Below are positions 27,178 through 39,675 of a DNA stretch of 64,000 bases, one piece after another. The stretch is from Blastocystis sp. Blastoise (Eukaryota > Sar > Bigyra > Opalinata > Blastocystidae). Numbering within the stretch: the stretch's first letter is position 1; the number at the start of each line of letters is the position of its first letter. The notes beneath the pieces were generated by a model. The model made no database searches. It was not told the origin of the DNA and saw only the letters and a list, made by a program, of their open reading frames with translations. The position numbers and the translations under genes were made by a program. The stretch covers positions 1,313,501 to 1,377,500 of the forward strand of contig JBBPEB010000014.1 in NCBI GenBank assembly GCA_039096225.1, in the 5' to 3' direction.

Positions 27178-27574
27178 AAAACTATATTATAAATTATGAT
27201 TTTTTTAAAAGTTATTTTTTTTATATACTGATATAATAATATATATTTGCAAATTTTTGCTTGTAGGGTTCTTTTTATTTATTTGTGAATATGTATATAT
27301 ATTGAAATAATTAAATAATGATAGAATCATTGAAATTAATGATTCTATATTTATATAAGGAATACCGTTTAAATGTTATATTTGAATGGGTAAGTTTTAA
27401 AAAGATACTCTTCATAGTTTATAAAACAAACAATACAATTACAAATATTTCAATGAATCAAAAGATACACAGTATGTCTAATGAGTATTATAAATAAGAA
27501 ACGGAGTTATAGAATTATATTCTTTTAAAACTTAATATGAATAAGTATGTATACATTTAAAGTATTATAAATGT
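27178..27574. other. Convergent intergenic spacer
   Basis: 397 bp between facing 3' ends of TRAPPC3 and CDC50, AT-rich. A short inverted repeat (atagaatcattgaaattaatgattctat, about 27320-27347) could form a hairpin in either 3' UTR. No gene seen. Confidence 0.45.
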
Positions 27575-29778
27575 TTAATCCATCTTCGAAGTAATGAATT
27601 TCATATCACCAAGACGTCTATATAGGAGATAGAGGAATAGCAATTAATGGTATATTTATTATAATATTTATAGAATAGATTAATAATAATCAATAGTATA
27701 TTATTATAATATATATAGCATAGAGGAATAATAATTAATAGTATATTTATACTATAATATATAAGAATAGAAATAATAATTAATATAGAATTTCATATTA
27801 TGTTATATATATAGAAAAAATTAATAATATTCAATAGTATAGTTCAATATTATAATTTAATATATAAAATAGACTCATACCTAGGACAGACAATTTGTTT
27901 AATGATAAATACAATACAGAATACTAAACTAATAGAACCAACTATAATATAAGCATAACCAAGAACTGGGTTCTTTCCTCCTAGCCAATTTGTTGAAGTA
28001 ATAATAAGAGATTTGCTTCCTTCAAAGGAATTCACCTCAAAATCTAAAAGAGAGATACTTATAATTAATTATATATACCGATATGCTATTTTTGTATTAA
28101 TATCAATTATTTGAAATAAATAAGATGAATAAAAATAATGCAAAAAAAAAAGAATTATTAATTTATATAATATCATTATATATGAATATACTTATTGACA
28201 ATAAATAAATAAATGTTATATAATTTTATACTATTTTGGACTTTAAATGAAAGGACAGTTCCAGCAGGAATAGAAGTATTAATACGACCATAGAGTTTTC
28301 TGAATGTACTTAAAGCAGCACTTCGCATCCATACAATAAAGTGCTCATCCTATGTATATATATATATTATATATATATAGAGTGAGAGAATGCAAGATAA
28401 AAATAATAACTTATTAAATATGATATGCAAATAATATTAATAATATATATATATATACATACCATGATGCCTCCTCCATAAAAAGCGGAAGAATTCGGAT
28501 CGTCCTCTTTCGTGGCATGTATTTGAGGGTAAGACTCCGGTCTATATATAGTATATAATATAATAATATAATAATATAATAATATAATAATATAATAATA
28601 TAATAATATAATAATATAATAATATAATAATATAATAATATAATAATATAATAATATAATAATATAATAATATAATAATATAATAATATAATAATATAAT
28701 AATATAATAATATAATAATATAATAATATAATAATATAATAATAAAATTAACTATATACAACCATTTATAATTGGCATCATTCATATAATTTGATGGGTT
28801 CTTATATTCTGTTCTATCTATAGACCAACTAATATCTTTTTCGCACATTTGATAATTACTATTGGTTAATGTAAAAACATCTAATGAATACGAAAAATAT
28901 ATAGTTGAAATATAAAAATTTTATAGAAAAATAAGAAAAAAAAATATGTTAAATGAATAATATATAAAATAGCGATTTATACATAAGTTAATACTCATAA
29001 CTAAATATATATACCATTAAAAAAACTATTTGCAGCAAGTCCACATGGATTTAGAATTCTTTTAGAACTGTCGTCATCTTCATATAATTTACTACTACAA
29101 TCACTCTTTAAAGTAGATATAGAAATATCACTTTCTCCCGCTAATTGATTGGCTGAACGAGAATTCACATATTGACGATGATTCTAAAGAGATTTATTAC
29201 AATAATACTAATATATTATTTATAGACTAATCACAATAAAGAATATAATTTATATAAAATAGATCCATAATATATAATTGATCATAGAAATCATTAATAT
29301 ATACTTGATAAAAATTAGTTAATTCATAAAAAACAAGCACAGGGGAATTCATTGTCTCTTGAATATTAAATGAAATCTATATATATAAAGAATTTATATA
29401 ATAATAATAAATATATTAATAAGAAAAAAAAACATCTATGATTATTTATATACAAACATACAGTACACTCTTTATTTTGGTTTGCTTGAGAAATTTGGCA
29501 ATCAGACATTTCAGAATTTTGTCCATCATAAGTTATTTTATACTCAATAACAGAATTAGATGAGATGACAATGGATGTTCCTAATCCAACAAATAATAAA
29601 CCAATAAATCCAAAAAGAATAATAACATTCAAAGGAGTAAAAAGGGGTTGACAAGATTTCATACGATTTTGATATAAAGCGTTATCTAAATATATATATC
29701 ATTTTGTCTCATCTTTTAAAATAAGAATTTACCCTTAGGACGTTTTATTTCCTCTTTTGGAGCAGGTTGTTCTGACAT
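27575..29778 (-). CDS. CDC50/LEM3 family P4-ATPase (flippase) subunit
   Basis: CDC50 proteins are the two-pass beta subunits of P4-ATPase lipid flippases. Exons join in phase from MSEQPAPKEEIKRPKDN. TM1 is LNVIILFGFIGLLFVGLGTS. The ectodomain includes NKECTISFNIQE, SPVLVFYELTNFYQNH, RQYVNSRSANQLAGES, NPCGLAANSFFND and MDEHFIVWMRSAALSTFRKL, then GRINTSIPAGTVLSFKVQNN. TM2 is NPVLGYAYIIVGSISLVFCI. The tail RRLGDMKFITSKMD sits in a small last exon (stop at 27575-27577) and matches the family's RKLGD tail. YELTNFYQNHRxYVxSR and the conserved Cys pairs make this call firm. Introns hold (TA)n and octamer repeats. Confidence 0.96.
28556..28742 (-). repeat. Octamer tandem repeat (AATATAAT)n in CDC50 intron
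   Basis: About 23 copies of an 8-bp unit (AATATAAT on the plus strand) fill one intron. An 8-bp period can hold the frame only every three units, and the coding strand still has a long open frame through it. Confidence 0.9.
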
Positions 29779-30182
29779 GATTTCTAACTATATACATAAT
29801 GAAAGTAGTAGATATAGGTGGCATTTGATATTTTCTAATAATTGAATAACTTATAATCATATATACCTGTAGATATCAAACGCAAAAACAAATTTTGATT
29901 TAAAAGAAAAAGTGTTTCCTTCAGTTGGAAAAATAATTTAAAAAGGGAAATATTGTGTTTTTATCTGGGAATTTTAATTTTTTTTTAGATCCTTTTCCAG
30001 TTTGATTTCTATTCATTCATTCAGAACTGATTGATTTCCATCTTTTCGTGTTTCGAGTAAATCACTATGACTAGATTGAAATAATAAATATGAAATAAAT
30101 GAGCCAAATTCTACTAAACTTCACTAATTCTTTATCTGTTAGTGTGCTTATTATTCATTGAAAAGTATTTAAAGATATCAGA
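29779..30182. promoter_or_regulatory. Divergent upstream region, no gene seen
   Basis: 404 bp between the CDC50 start and the small membrane protein start; AT-rich with no clear motif. Confidence 0.4.
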
Positions 30183-30335
30183 ATGCTAGAGATTCCAGAT
30201 CCACATACTTGGAGAGGTATTTTAAAACTCATGGTGTTTGTTTTGCTTGGTACGATAAGTCAGATCTGTTATGGATATATTTGGTATATCATATATTCTT
30301 TTCTTCTTGGTCCACACGTTATGGTCCGAGAGTGA
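30183..30335 (+). CDS. Possible 50-residue membrane protein
   Basis: A short open frame from ATG 30183 to TGA 30333-30335. The first ~14 residues (MLEIPDPHTWRGIL) are polar. They are followed by a hydrophobic stretch of ~28 residues with aromatic content (KLMVFVLLGTISQICYGYIW, then YIIYSFLLG), and the protein ends PHVMVRE. The composition is more balanced than the AT-rich noise frames around it (His, Trp, Pro, Cys and Arg present). It sits where a gene would be expected between two divergent or convergent neighbours. Small one-pass proteins of respiratory complexes or the ER look like this, but I do not recognise it. Confidence 0.5.
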   Translation: MLEIPDPHTWRGILKLMVFVLLGTISQICYGYIWYIIYSFLLGPHVMVRE

Positions 30336-30729
30336 TATCTAAATAAAGTTTTTGTTAGTTCTATGTGTTCTTTTATTATAATTATAATTTTATTGGCTCT
30401 AATAGTACTGTCATGTTATGATATATAGTTCTGTTAGCAACTTTGTTTTCAATACATCTTAATGCCATAAATATATAAATCGAAAAACATAATGAATATA
30501 ATTTTAAAAATAAATAGATACACCATAAAAATGAAAAAATAAAATAATGAAAACAATTGTGACTATCAAAAGAAAATAATAGAAATAAACTACTTCTTAA
30601 GAGTTTAGAAAGCATTAGAATGATTCAGTCATAAATAAGAATAACTGAATATATATATATTGACAATAATATTATAATATGAATAGTTTAAGAGAGAATA
30701 TAAAGAGACAATATAGAAGAAAAGGAGAA
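30336..30729. other. Convergent intergenic spacer
   Basis: 394 bp between two facing 3' ends. AT-rich; a minus-strand open frame of 77 codons here looks like noise. Confidence 0.5.
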
Positions 30730-33105
30730 TTATGAAAAACAATTTTTTTGATATAGGTCAGATTTAACTAAATACTGATTCCATTTATGATTCTGAAGAT
30801 ATTTTCTTAAATAAGCATTATATGTGATTTGATTTAAGATAATAATTGGATCTTCAATAATCTTTAAATCTGGTAAAATATCTTCAACACTTTTTGCATC
30901 AGCATATTTTTCTCTATATATACAATTATATACACATAGAATAATTCTTTATAGAATATAAAAAATGTTAATAAGAATAATATAAATGATAGTATACTTG
31001 AAGTTAATAGGAATCACTTTATTAAAAAGAGATTTAAAAGAAGGGGATACATTTGAATTCTTAGGAAATGTCTATATAAATATAAAAATAATAATTGAAT
31101 TCAAAGAAAAATTTCTAAAAATAATTCTTTTAATCAATTTTTTTTATCAATAATATATATATATTATATTTAAAAACTAAATAAATATAAATAAATATAT
31201 ATATATATACATGTTCTTTATAAGTTTGATTAAAGAATTGATTAAATTGATGAATACAGAATACTTCACTTAATGATGTTTCCCAAAGTTTACGTCTATT
31301 TGAATCTCCATATACATGAGATACATGTTTGGAAATGAAATTATATCCAGGAATAGCACCACCAATTGTAGGTACAAAATTCTTTATTTGTTTTGTAAAT
31401 ATCCATCCTATTGATTATATAGAGTATTTTTTATGATACTATTATTGTTTATATTATATAGTGAAAATAACAAAATTATAAATAATAAGTAGATGATGAA
31501 TAATATAGAATATAAATATAAATGAATAGTATTTATTGTTTTTATTAATAATTCTATATATATATACTATTTCCTCTAATTCTTCTTTTTTTACTTCTAT
31601 AGGCATGTTTATGAATAAGATATTCTAATCCATATTTTAAATTCAATTCATTATTTCGATCTCTTAAATCATCGATAATAAACTTAGGTAATATTAATGT
31701 TCTATTCAATTCTTTACTTAATATACATAAAAGCAAAAATGTTTCTCTTTGATTTACTATATATATATTGAATTATATGAATAATACATTTAATAATATA
31801 TATATTGAATTATTTTAAGAATATATTCAATAATATATATATTAAATTATTTTAAGAATATATTCAATAAATATATATATTGAATTATTTAAATAATATA
31901 TTCAATAATATATATATTGAATTATTTTAAGAATACATTCAATAATATATATATACAATGATTCATGCCATTCATAATTTGTGTATAGGTAATATATTTC
32001 TGATTGGTAGTATCATAATAATGTTCTTTATCATAGGTATAGAGACCTAATTCTTTCATTCGATAGATCTTTGCTTCATTCCCAAAGGCCCAATTATTAT
32101 GAAACATGATACATGTCTCACCTATAGAGAAGAAATGTAAAAATGTGGAATTCTGTAGTGAGTATTTTTATTCAAATAAGAATAACTTCACTCTATATAC
32201 TATTATGTAAATAATATAAATTATTCTATATAATAAGATTATGTATACATAATGTATAATTAAATATATATCGATTGGAATAAAAGAAAGTTCTTCCATC
32301 TTGATATCTCCATAGATCTAACGGATGCCATTTAAACTCTTTATTCTTATCATATAGATTAATAACTATATTTAAGGCTAATTGATCATCAATATTTCTT
32401 TCTCTCATAGTCTGAATGGTATCTATTAGGAATAGTATTGTATTGTTTGTTGATTGTAAATAACTATAGATATTATGAGAATTCATTATAGTATTAAGAT
32501 AAACTAATAAATATGAATATTAGAAATGAAATTGAACAAAAAATTATTTTTTAATATTAAAATTATGTAATAGAAACTAATCATATAAAGAATAGATAAT
32601 ATAATATAATATAATATAATCAATATACACAAAATAAATCAATATATACTATAATATAATCAATATATAATATATATAATATAATATATAATAGAATATA
32701 ATCAATATATAATATATATAATATAATATAATCTATAAATATAAAATAAATCAATATATACTATAATATAATCAATATATATAAAATAAATCAATACATA
32801 CAAGAATCCACCATTGGCACTTCTGAAGGGTAGATCTTCTTCAATGGAGAAACTGGCTTCATACTCGGGGTTTAAATATAGAAATGGATTACCAAATAAT
32901 GTTATATCTAAATCACAATTTAATATAGAAAAATGATGTTTAAGTAAAGTAATAAATAGTTCAAGCCGATTCTCCATTATTGTATTTAATAGTTGACTAC
33001 CATAAAAAGCAGAGTTTTGTTTACCAATTATATAGGGACTCATTATTATATTTACATTCTTGAATTTTAAAATCTAAAATAAGAATTATTAATATTTTAT
33101 TTTTG

Positions 33106-33140
<35 letters not shown>

Positions 33141-33831
33141 CTATTTACATTATAAATTGTAGGATCTCCACAAATAAAAACATAATTGGTTATATTATAT
33201 TTATATAAATTATTTTCAATGAACATCATTGTGAACTCTAAGTATTTTATTGTTGTGAATAGAACCATTAGATTTTTATTGATTTGAATGGATTGAAGAA
33301 GACTCAAATCTTTTATATCAAAAGAAGGATTTGAAAAAGATATGTTGTTATTCAATTGTTTTTCATCTATTCCTATATATGAGAAATAATAATATCATAT
33401 ACTCTTTATCATTGATGATTTAATTGGAGAACTAGTTGACTTTTTGACAACTAATTCAACATTTGACTTTTTAACAACTAATTCAACATTTGACTTTTTA
33501 ACAACTAATTCAACATTTGACTTCTTTAGAAGTGTTGTATTCACATAGTGATTGATGTTTTCCTGCTCAAAGTCTATATCCATTCTACAAAAAAGTAAAA
33601 ATGAAAAATGATTCTGAATATAGAAATAGATAATACTTAAATACATACGAATTATTTGTATTCATGAATAATTTTCTTTCAATAGGAACATAGCGCATGA
33701 TATTCCATGTGATGGTCTAATGACAGTAAATATTTTGAACAATTACATACCGTATATTGGTATAACACTTGAAACAAAGTAAAAATAGCAATTGAAACCC
33801 AGAAAAACTTCATAGATGGTTTGTTTGACAT
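30730..33831 (-). CDS. Type II membrane nucleotide-sugar glycosyltransferase (Nucleotid_trans-like)
   Basis: The first exon (ATG 33831) encodes MSNKPSMKFFWVSIAIFTLF, a short cytoplasmic end and signal anchor as in Golgi glycosyltransferases. The stem has three copies of KKSNVELVV. The catalytic region shows VFICGDPTIYN, SAFYGSQLLNTIMENRLELF, the DxD-type motif ILNCDLDITLFGNPFLYLNP, FRSANGGFL, and IDDQLALNIVINLYD. Then come FHNNWAFGNEAKIYRMKELG and SKELNRTLILPKFI. This order (DxD, NGGF, DDQ-x-x-N, H-N-x-x-x-G-x-x-x-K-x-x-R-x-x-x-x-GLY, then LNRTLILP) matches plant and algal nucleotide-diphospho-sugar transferases (PF03407) such as the XEG113/RRA arabinosyltransferase group. The sugar used cannot be told. 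At least eight introns; the C-terminal exons (30732-31400) are less certain in their edges. Confidence 0.78.
33438..33518 (-). repeat. 27-bp tandem repeat, three copies, coding (KKSNVELVV)
   Basis: Three near-identical 27-bp units (33438-33464, 33465-33491, 33492-33518) differ at one base and keep the frame, giving three copies of a nine-residue unit in the stem of the glycosyltransferase. A partial fourth unit begins at 33519. Confidence 0.95.
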
Positions 33832-35043
33832 TTAAAAAATGACTAAAAACTCAAACAAAAATGGTTTATAGATTAAATATATGGATTATTGTTTTGGTAA
33901 AGATATATTTTACTCGGTAGAGTCATTCTGTAATTCATGATAGGGAAAAGCCATGAAATAGGAAAGACAATGAAATTTTCAAAGTTCATATTTTAGAGAA
34001 TTCATAAAATTTCATGATATATAGTAGATTCGAAATATGTATTTTCATAACAATGAAAAATGAAGCAAATTTAATCAATTCAAAGAATCACAAGCACAAA
34101 ATTCTTATTAAGTATTGTATTTTTTTAGCATGTATATGTATTATATAACTTGGGTATTTTCTTTTATTAAAAAGAAATTCAGTTCGAGCAATTTAATGAA
34201 TAATTGATATATATGATGTCATATTTACAGAGAATAAATACTCTCATTGATGCCTCAGAATATTTATATATAATATGATAATATAATAATTAAGATTTAA
34301 GGAACTTTGAGATTAAAAAAAAATTTTTGTTTTTGCAAAAAAATGTATATGCCACGTTTATCATCATAGTTACTAAATTAATATTATTTAAAAAAATGAT
34401 TATAGATCTTAGTCACATATAGGTTATTATATATATTATTGTTAACGAGTATATCCTATAGAATTATTTAATTGTTACAAATTCGTTGCATTAACGTTAG
34501 AAAATGGCACTAAAAAAATGACTTGATAAATATCATTAAAAAATATCAATAATTATTAAAAAAAAAATAAAATAAAATACAATTTCAAATTAGAATTAAA
34601 AAAAGAAAACTCAAAAATATTTTTATATATGTAAATATTTCAAAATTTTCATATAATGCTTAATTATAAATTCGTTCTAGAAAGAATATGAGTAAGAAAA
34701 AGCCATAATTATTAAAAGAAAGAAAGAAGAAAAGAAGCCTTCGTCTAATAGAAACAAGAATCAGTTTTATTTCTTCCGTTTCTGTAGAATAATCATAAAA
34801 ACCAGGAAAATAAGATAAGAATTCTATTGGTTTTAGATAGTCTTGTTTGATTTGTTATCAAAACATTAGTAGCCAATCATTCTATTCATTTAATCAAGAA
34901 ATAGCCAGTAGAATCATCTATTTAGGTATACAAGAGTTTCATATAGAAAGCTATAGAATAGTCGATGTCAAGAAAAATATTTGATTTTATTTAGATTATA
35001 TATTTTAATTATTTTTTTTGTGCATAACAAGATAAATTTAAAT
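33832..35043. promoter_or_regulatory. Long divergent intergenic region, no gene seen
   Basis: About 1.2 kb between two divergent starts. AT-rich with A-runs; no open frame with a plausible composition, no RNA gene and no tandem repeat. Confidence 0.45.
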
Positions 35044-35712
35044 ATGAATAGTATTTACAATATACATCATAAGACTAAGGAATTAGGTTACATTCGTTAC
35101 ATAATTGCTGCTTTATTCTTTGTTGCTGTTGCTCAATCTGTAAGTTTTTTAGTTGGATGAATCACTTGAATACTAATTCTGTTTGCTATATAGATTGAAA
35201 TTAAAGGAGGAAAGGCTCCTAGCTTTGCTAATACTCCTGCTGCTCCCTCTAAAGAAGTACATTTTCTTTATTTTTTTTGTTAATTTAAATTATATGTATA
35301 GTCCAGTGAAGTATACGAAAAGATTGATGGTTTAGAAAAGAAGATTGTATGTTGCTACCCCTCGTTTTTCTATAATTATCTAATGTTTCTTTTTTTTAAA
35401 TTATAATAATTTATTTAATTTATTCTTTATTCTATATATATATTATATATATATAGAAAGAACAAAATGAATTACTTTCTAAGATGCGTTCTGAATATGA
35501 ACAAACTAAAAAGGAAGCTTCCACTTTAGCTACTACTCAAGATCAAGAAATTAAACAATATGAAACTCAATTAAAGAATTTAAAGATTGTATTTTATTAT
35601 ATTTATTATATTTATATTTATTATGTTTTATTTATTATATTTATTATATTTATATTTATTATGCTCATTGTGTTTATTTTATTTATTATGTATATTTTAT
35701 TTATTATGTTTA

Positions 35713-35762
<50 letters not shown>

Positions 35763-36564
35763 ATATAGCAACTCGATGATGCTGTAGCTAAGGTTAATCA
35801 ACTTAATATTGAAAATGTTAAGAAAGATATGCTTATTGAAGGATATAAGAATTATAATCTTGAAGTTTACCTTAAAGTTGTTTTCACTGATTATATATAT
35901 CCTACTATCATGTCCATTATTGCTCTTATTGGTCAACTTTATGAAACTATTAAGGCTTTCTTAATTAATCTTTATATGACTATACATCAACTCCCTCTTG
36001 TCAACCAAATCTTATCTGTGTATATATTTTATATTTATTTTTATTTATTACACTTTGTTTGTACTAATATTGTTTGATTCAATATAAATATTATATTTAT
36101 GTTTATTCTATTATTTTTAACTATATAGTATGGAATCCATGTATAATCAATATTTAGCTCCTATTGGTATCTATATATATAATAATATATATATATAATA
36201 TAATATATAATAATATATATATATATATCTAGTTGTAAAGTGTGCTCCTTATTTTGAACAATTCAAAGAACTTGCTGCTGATTACGAAACATTCATTGTT
36301 ACCAGAACCAGTTACTATTATGGTGTTTACACTACTGAAATGAAGGATTTCCTTAAGGATAATGCTTATACTCACGATTATGCTGATAGTATCTATAATC
36401 TTATCATGTCTACATTTGTTCTTCTTCTTCTCCTCATCTTTGTCCCTTGTTGTCTCTCTCTTATCTTCTATATCATCACTTTCCCTACACTTCTCTTCAA
36501 GAAATGCTTTGGAAATAATGATGCTAAAAGTAAGAAATCTAATAAAAAAGAAAAAAGAGACTAA
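35044..36564 (+). CDS. Secretory-pathway membrane protein with coiled coil, family not recognised
   Basis: Seven exons join in phase to about 300 residues. The N-terminus ends in a hydrophobic segment (YIRYIIAALFFVAVAQS) that is a signal peptide or anchor. After a short Pro/Ala region come ~95 residues of coiled coil (SSEVYEKIDGLEKKI, KEQNELLSKMRSEYEQTKKE, QLDDAVAKVNQLNIENVKKD). Next are an amphipathic or membrane-associated stretch (YIYPTIMSIIALIGQLYETI) and ~100 residues with many Tyr. The protein ends with a strong TM (LIMSTFVLLLLLIFVPCCLS, LIFYIITFPTLLF) and a Lys-rich tail (KKSNKKEKRD) that resembles an ER-retrieval or cytosolic basic tail. No known domain is evident. Codon use and exon structure match well-supported neighbours, so the gene is real. 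Confidence 0.75.
35600..35766 (+). repeat. ATT/TTTATTATG microsatellite in intron 4 of the 35-kb gene
   Basis: T-rich compound repeat: TTTATTATATTTATTATG-type units followed by (ATT)n, ending at the acceptor TAATATAG. The same TTTATTATG motif appears in the uL30 and PRPP-synthetase-like introns. Confidence 0.9.
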
Positions 36565-36821
36565 ATCATTCTTCTTTCATTATTTATATTTATGTAATTG
36601 TTTTTATAAATATTAATATGTTATTAATTTCTTGTGTATATGTATATATATATTCACTTTAAGTTATATGATTTGTAAAAAAAAAGTTTTTTTTTAAATA
36701 TTATTTGTTACATTTATCGTTATTGATATTAATATATATATATCAACAAAAAAAGTTTTTTGATACATGAACTAATAATGACAACTAACAAATAATAATA
36801 GAAACAAAGAATATTTTTAGA

Positions 36822-38538
36822 TTACAGAGATTGAGAAGGAGGTAGATATGGATAATACGAAGGCTGTTCTGGATTAAGAGATTGAGGAGGAATAGGAGGA
36901 TATAGAGAGACTGCTGATGCATGAGAAGAAGAAGATGAAGGAACATAAGGTGATAAAAAGGGCTATAGAATAATCATTATTAGTATATATATATATATAT
37001 GAATAACAGTTCTATAATATTAATATACAGGAAATGGAGATGCTGATAACGAATAACAGACATCTGAAGGCTATATATATATATGCATATATATATTTTA
37101 TAAATGTAATATATAAATAAATATATACATCATTTTTTGAAAGAATAGGTTTGTGTTTTATCGAATGATTTACAGATGTTAATTCTGATTGGTTAGTGGA
37201 GGGGAAAGTACTTTCTGAAGATGGTACTAAATATAAATCAGAACTGTAGTTATTTTGTGAATTCTGTATGTTTGTCAATGTATTTATTGACTTATTAATA
37301 GGAATTGAAGAAGTATTATTATTAATATTATTATTAATATTATTATTAATATTATTATTAATAGAATTTGATGATTGTAGTGGTGAATAGAGCAGAGAAG
37401 AAGATAGAGACATCGTGGATAATGAAGGAGAAGCAGGAGGAACAGGAGAACGAATCATGGGTTGAAATAAAGAGGAATGTAAAGTATTATGATATGATTG
37501 ACTCTATATAGAATTACATACTTTATTGTAAATATAATTCTATATATATACATTGATGAGGTTTTGATAATAATATATATAATCAGAACGAGGTTTTTGT
37601 ATATTTAATCGATATTTCTATGATAAATAAAATATAAATTATGTATATTATAAAGAATAATCATTATACTTGTAAATGCGATTTAATAATTTCACTAGTA
37701 ATACCATCACATTCTTCTTTCATTTCTTCTAAAATAAACCGTGGAGATATCGCTAAATATATATATATATATATAGTAATAGAATATCGAATCATGAAAA
37801 TTATATAGACATTTATGTTTAACATAATGATATATAATATAATAAATTGCTTATAATAAAAAATAGTAAAAATAATAATATATATATCTTAACAGAATAA
37901 CTAATATATATACCTTTGAGTCCATAATCAAATATAGCAGCAACAAATCGTCGATGTAACTCATCACTCCAGAGAAATTTTGGAGACTTCTAGAAAAAAA
38001 AAATATATATATATATGAATATAATTTAACAATACAATTTCTAAAAAAAAAATATATATATATATGAATATAATTTAACAATACAATTTCTAGAAAAAAA
38101 TATATATATATACTTTTCTTTTCTTAGGCATAGAAGGCTTGACGTTTTCTTTCTTAATATTTTTCTTTGAATGCTTTTTGTTTGTTGGAGAGGTTTCAGA
38201 AACATCTGTCTATATGATGAAATAGATGAATATTTATATAGAAAGTATCATACATCATCGTCGTCAATGATGGGAGATGGTGCAATAAAATCATTATCTG
38301 TTCCAAAGTTATTGTCCTCAGACTCATGAACGTGACATGTAGCTTTAGAATTGAGAAAAGTAAAAGTAAATATAGAAATAAACTTACAAGCAAGATTATT
38401 CAACGAACTCACTTTCAAAATTGTTGGTTTTTCATTTAATTGATTGCTAACTATTTGGTTATTCTTGTATTCAAGGTCATATGAATGAAGAGATTGAGGT
38501 ATATCATATTTTTGATTGCTGGAAATAGAAAAGGACAT
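36822..38538 (-). CDS. GARP-type (G2-like) Myb DNA-binding protein
   Basis: Exons join in phase from MSFSISSNQKYDIPQSLHS. An acidic stretch (TDNDFIAPSPIIDDDD) and a Lys-rich segment (KHSKKNIKKENVKPSMPKKR) lead into the DNA-binding domain: SPKFLWSDELHRRFVAAIFD, YGLKAISPRFILEEMKEE, then ITSEIVKSHLQKYRLNIQ. The W-x-x-ELH-x-x-F start and the V-K-SHLQKYR end define the plant GARP/G2-like group, also present in some amoebozoans and algae. The C-terminal half is Pro/Ser/Asn-rich with a triplet-repeat Asn-Ile run, ending YPYLPPSQSL; it is likely a disordered regulatory region. The domain is split by two introns, both in phase. It is probably a sequence-specific transcription factor; targets are unknown. 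Confidence 0.88.
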
Positions 38539-39675
38539 GAAAAGTATGCATAAATTGTTCTGAAAATATGAACTTAAATTTTACTTAGATAACTATATGT
38601 TATATGTGTATGTTAAACTTAAAATTCTATTTGCAAATAATAATTCATTTTAGAAAAAAAATAATCTATGAAGAATCGTAAGATAGGTCAAAATGAAGAT
38701 TCTCTTTTTGTGTTGTTCAATAACCAATAGGATTGTCAATAAGTCGACGTTAAAAAATTATTCAGTCAAAAAGAATCTCGTTTGTAAATAAAAAATTTTT
38801 TTTGTTGGAAAACCACGATTATTTAAAAAAAGAGTTTTATTTTTATTATAATTATATAGTTATCCATGAGAAAATTCTATTTTAAATGAATAGACAAAAA
38901 TTCAAGTAAATAAAGATCTGATACAAAGACTGTGAAGATCAGAACGTCAAATTTGTAATTAAATTATAATTGTTGTTTAGTCATGGTGAGAATTTTTGTT
39001 AATTTGTATATATTTCCGTATTATCTGAACTTAATCTTAATGAAAAATAATAAATTACTATTCAAAGTTTTAATTTTTTTAATAATTACTTTTTTTTAAA
39101 GAGTATTCATAGAATTTGATAATTTAAATAACAAAATGAATAACAAAACAAACAAGTATAATAAATTAAAAAAATTAAAAAAAAACAACGATTACTTTTA
39201 TATAAATAAAAAAAAAGTGGAAAGCAAGAAAAAACAAATGATTATCTATAATATTAGTACAAAGATAATGTAGATACATAGATATAAATTTGTTGAATAG
39301 TGTTGATATAAATAGAATGAAAAAAAGAAGAGACAAGAATAAATAAAAGAGACATTAATCGTTATATATAAATAAAATTGTATAATAATATAAAGAGATA
39401 GAAATAAGGATGATAGAAGAGAACAGTATAACACGGAAAACACGATTAAAAAAAAATCTATGATTATATATATATATAAATATATAGAGATAAAAAAACT
39501 GTTGTATTCTTGTAAAAAAATAATTAAAAAAAAATGATATTATAGAAAAAAAATGATACAAAATAAAAAACATATGTTATTATATATTAAATAGAATTAT
39601 ATTGTTATCAAAATAGAGTATATAAATTATATTACAATTCTAAATATTTAAAAAAATTGATGATTTAGATATTTT
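38539..39675. other. Intergenic, no gene seen
   Basis: About 1.1 kb between the GARP gene start and the 3' end of the next minus-strand gene. It is A-rich with many A-runs near 39030-39660. Minus-strand open frames here are Phe/Ile/Tyr/Leu noise. Confidence 0.5.
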
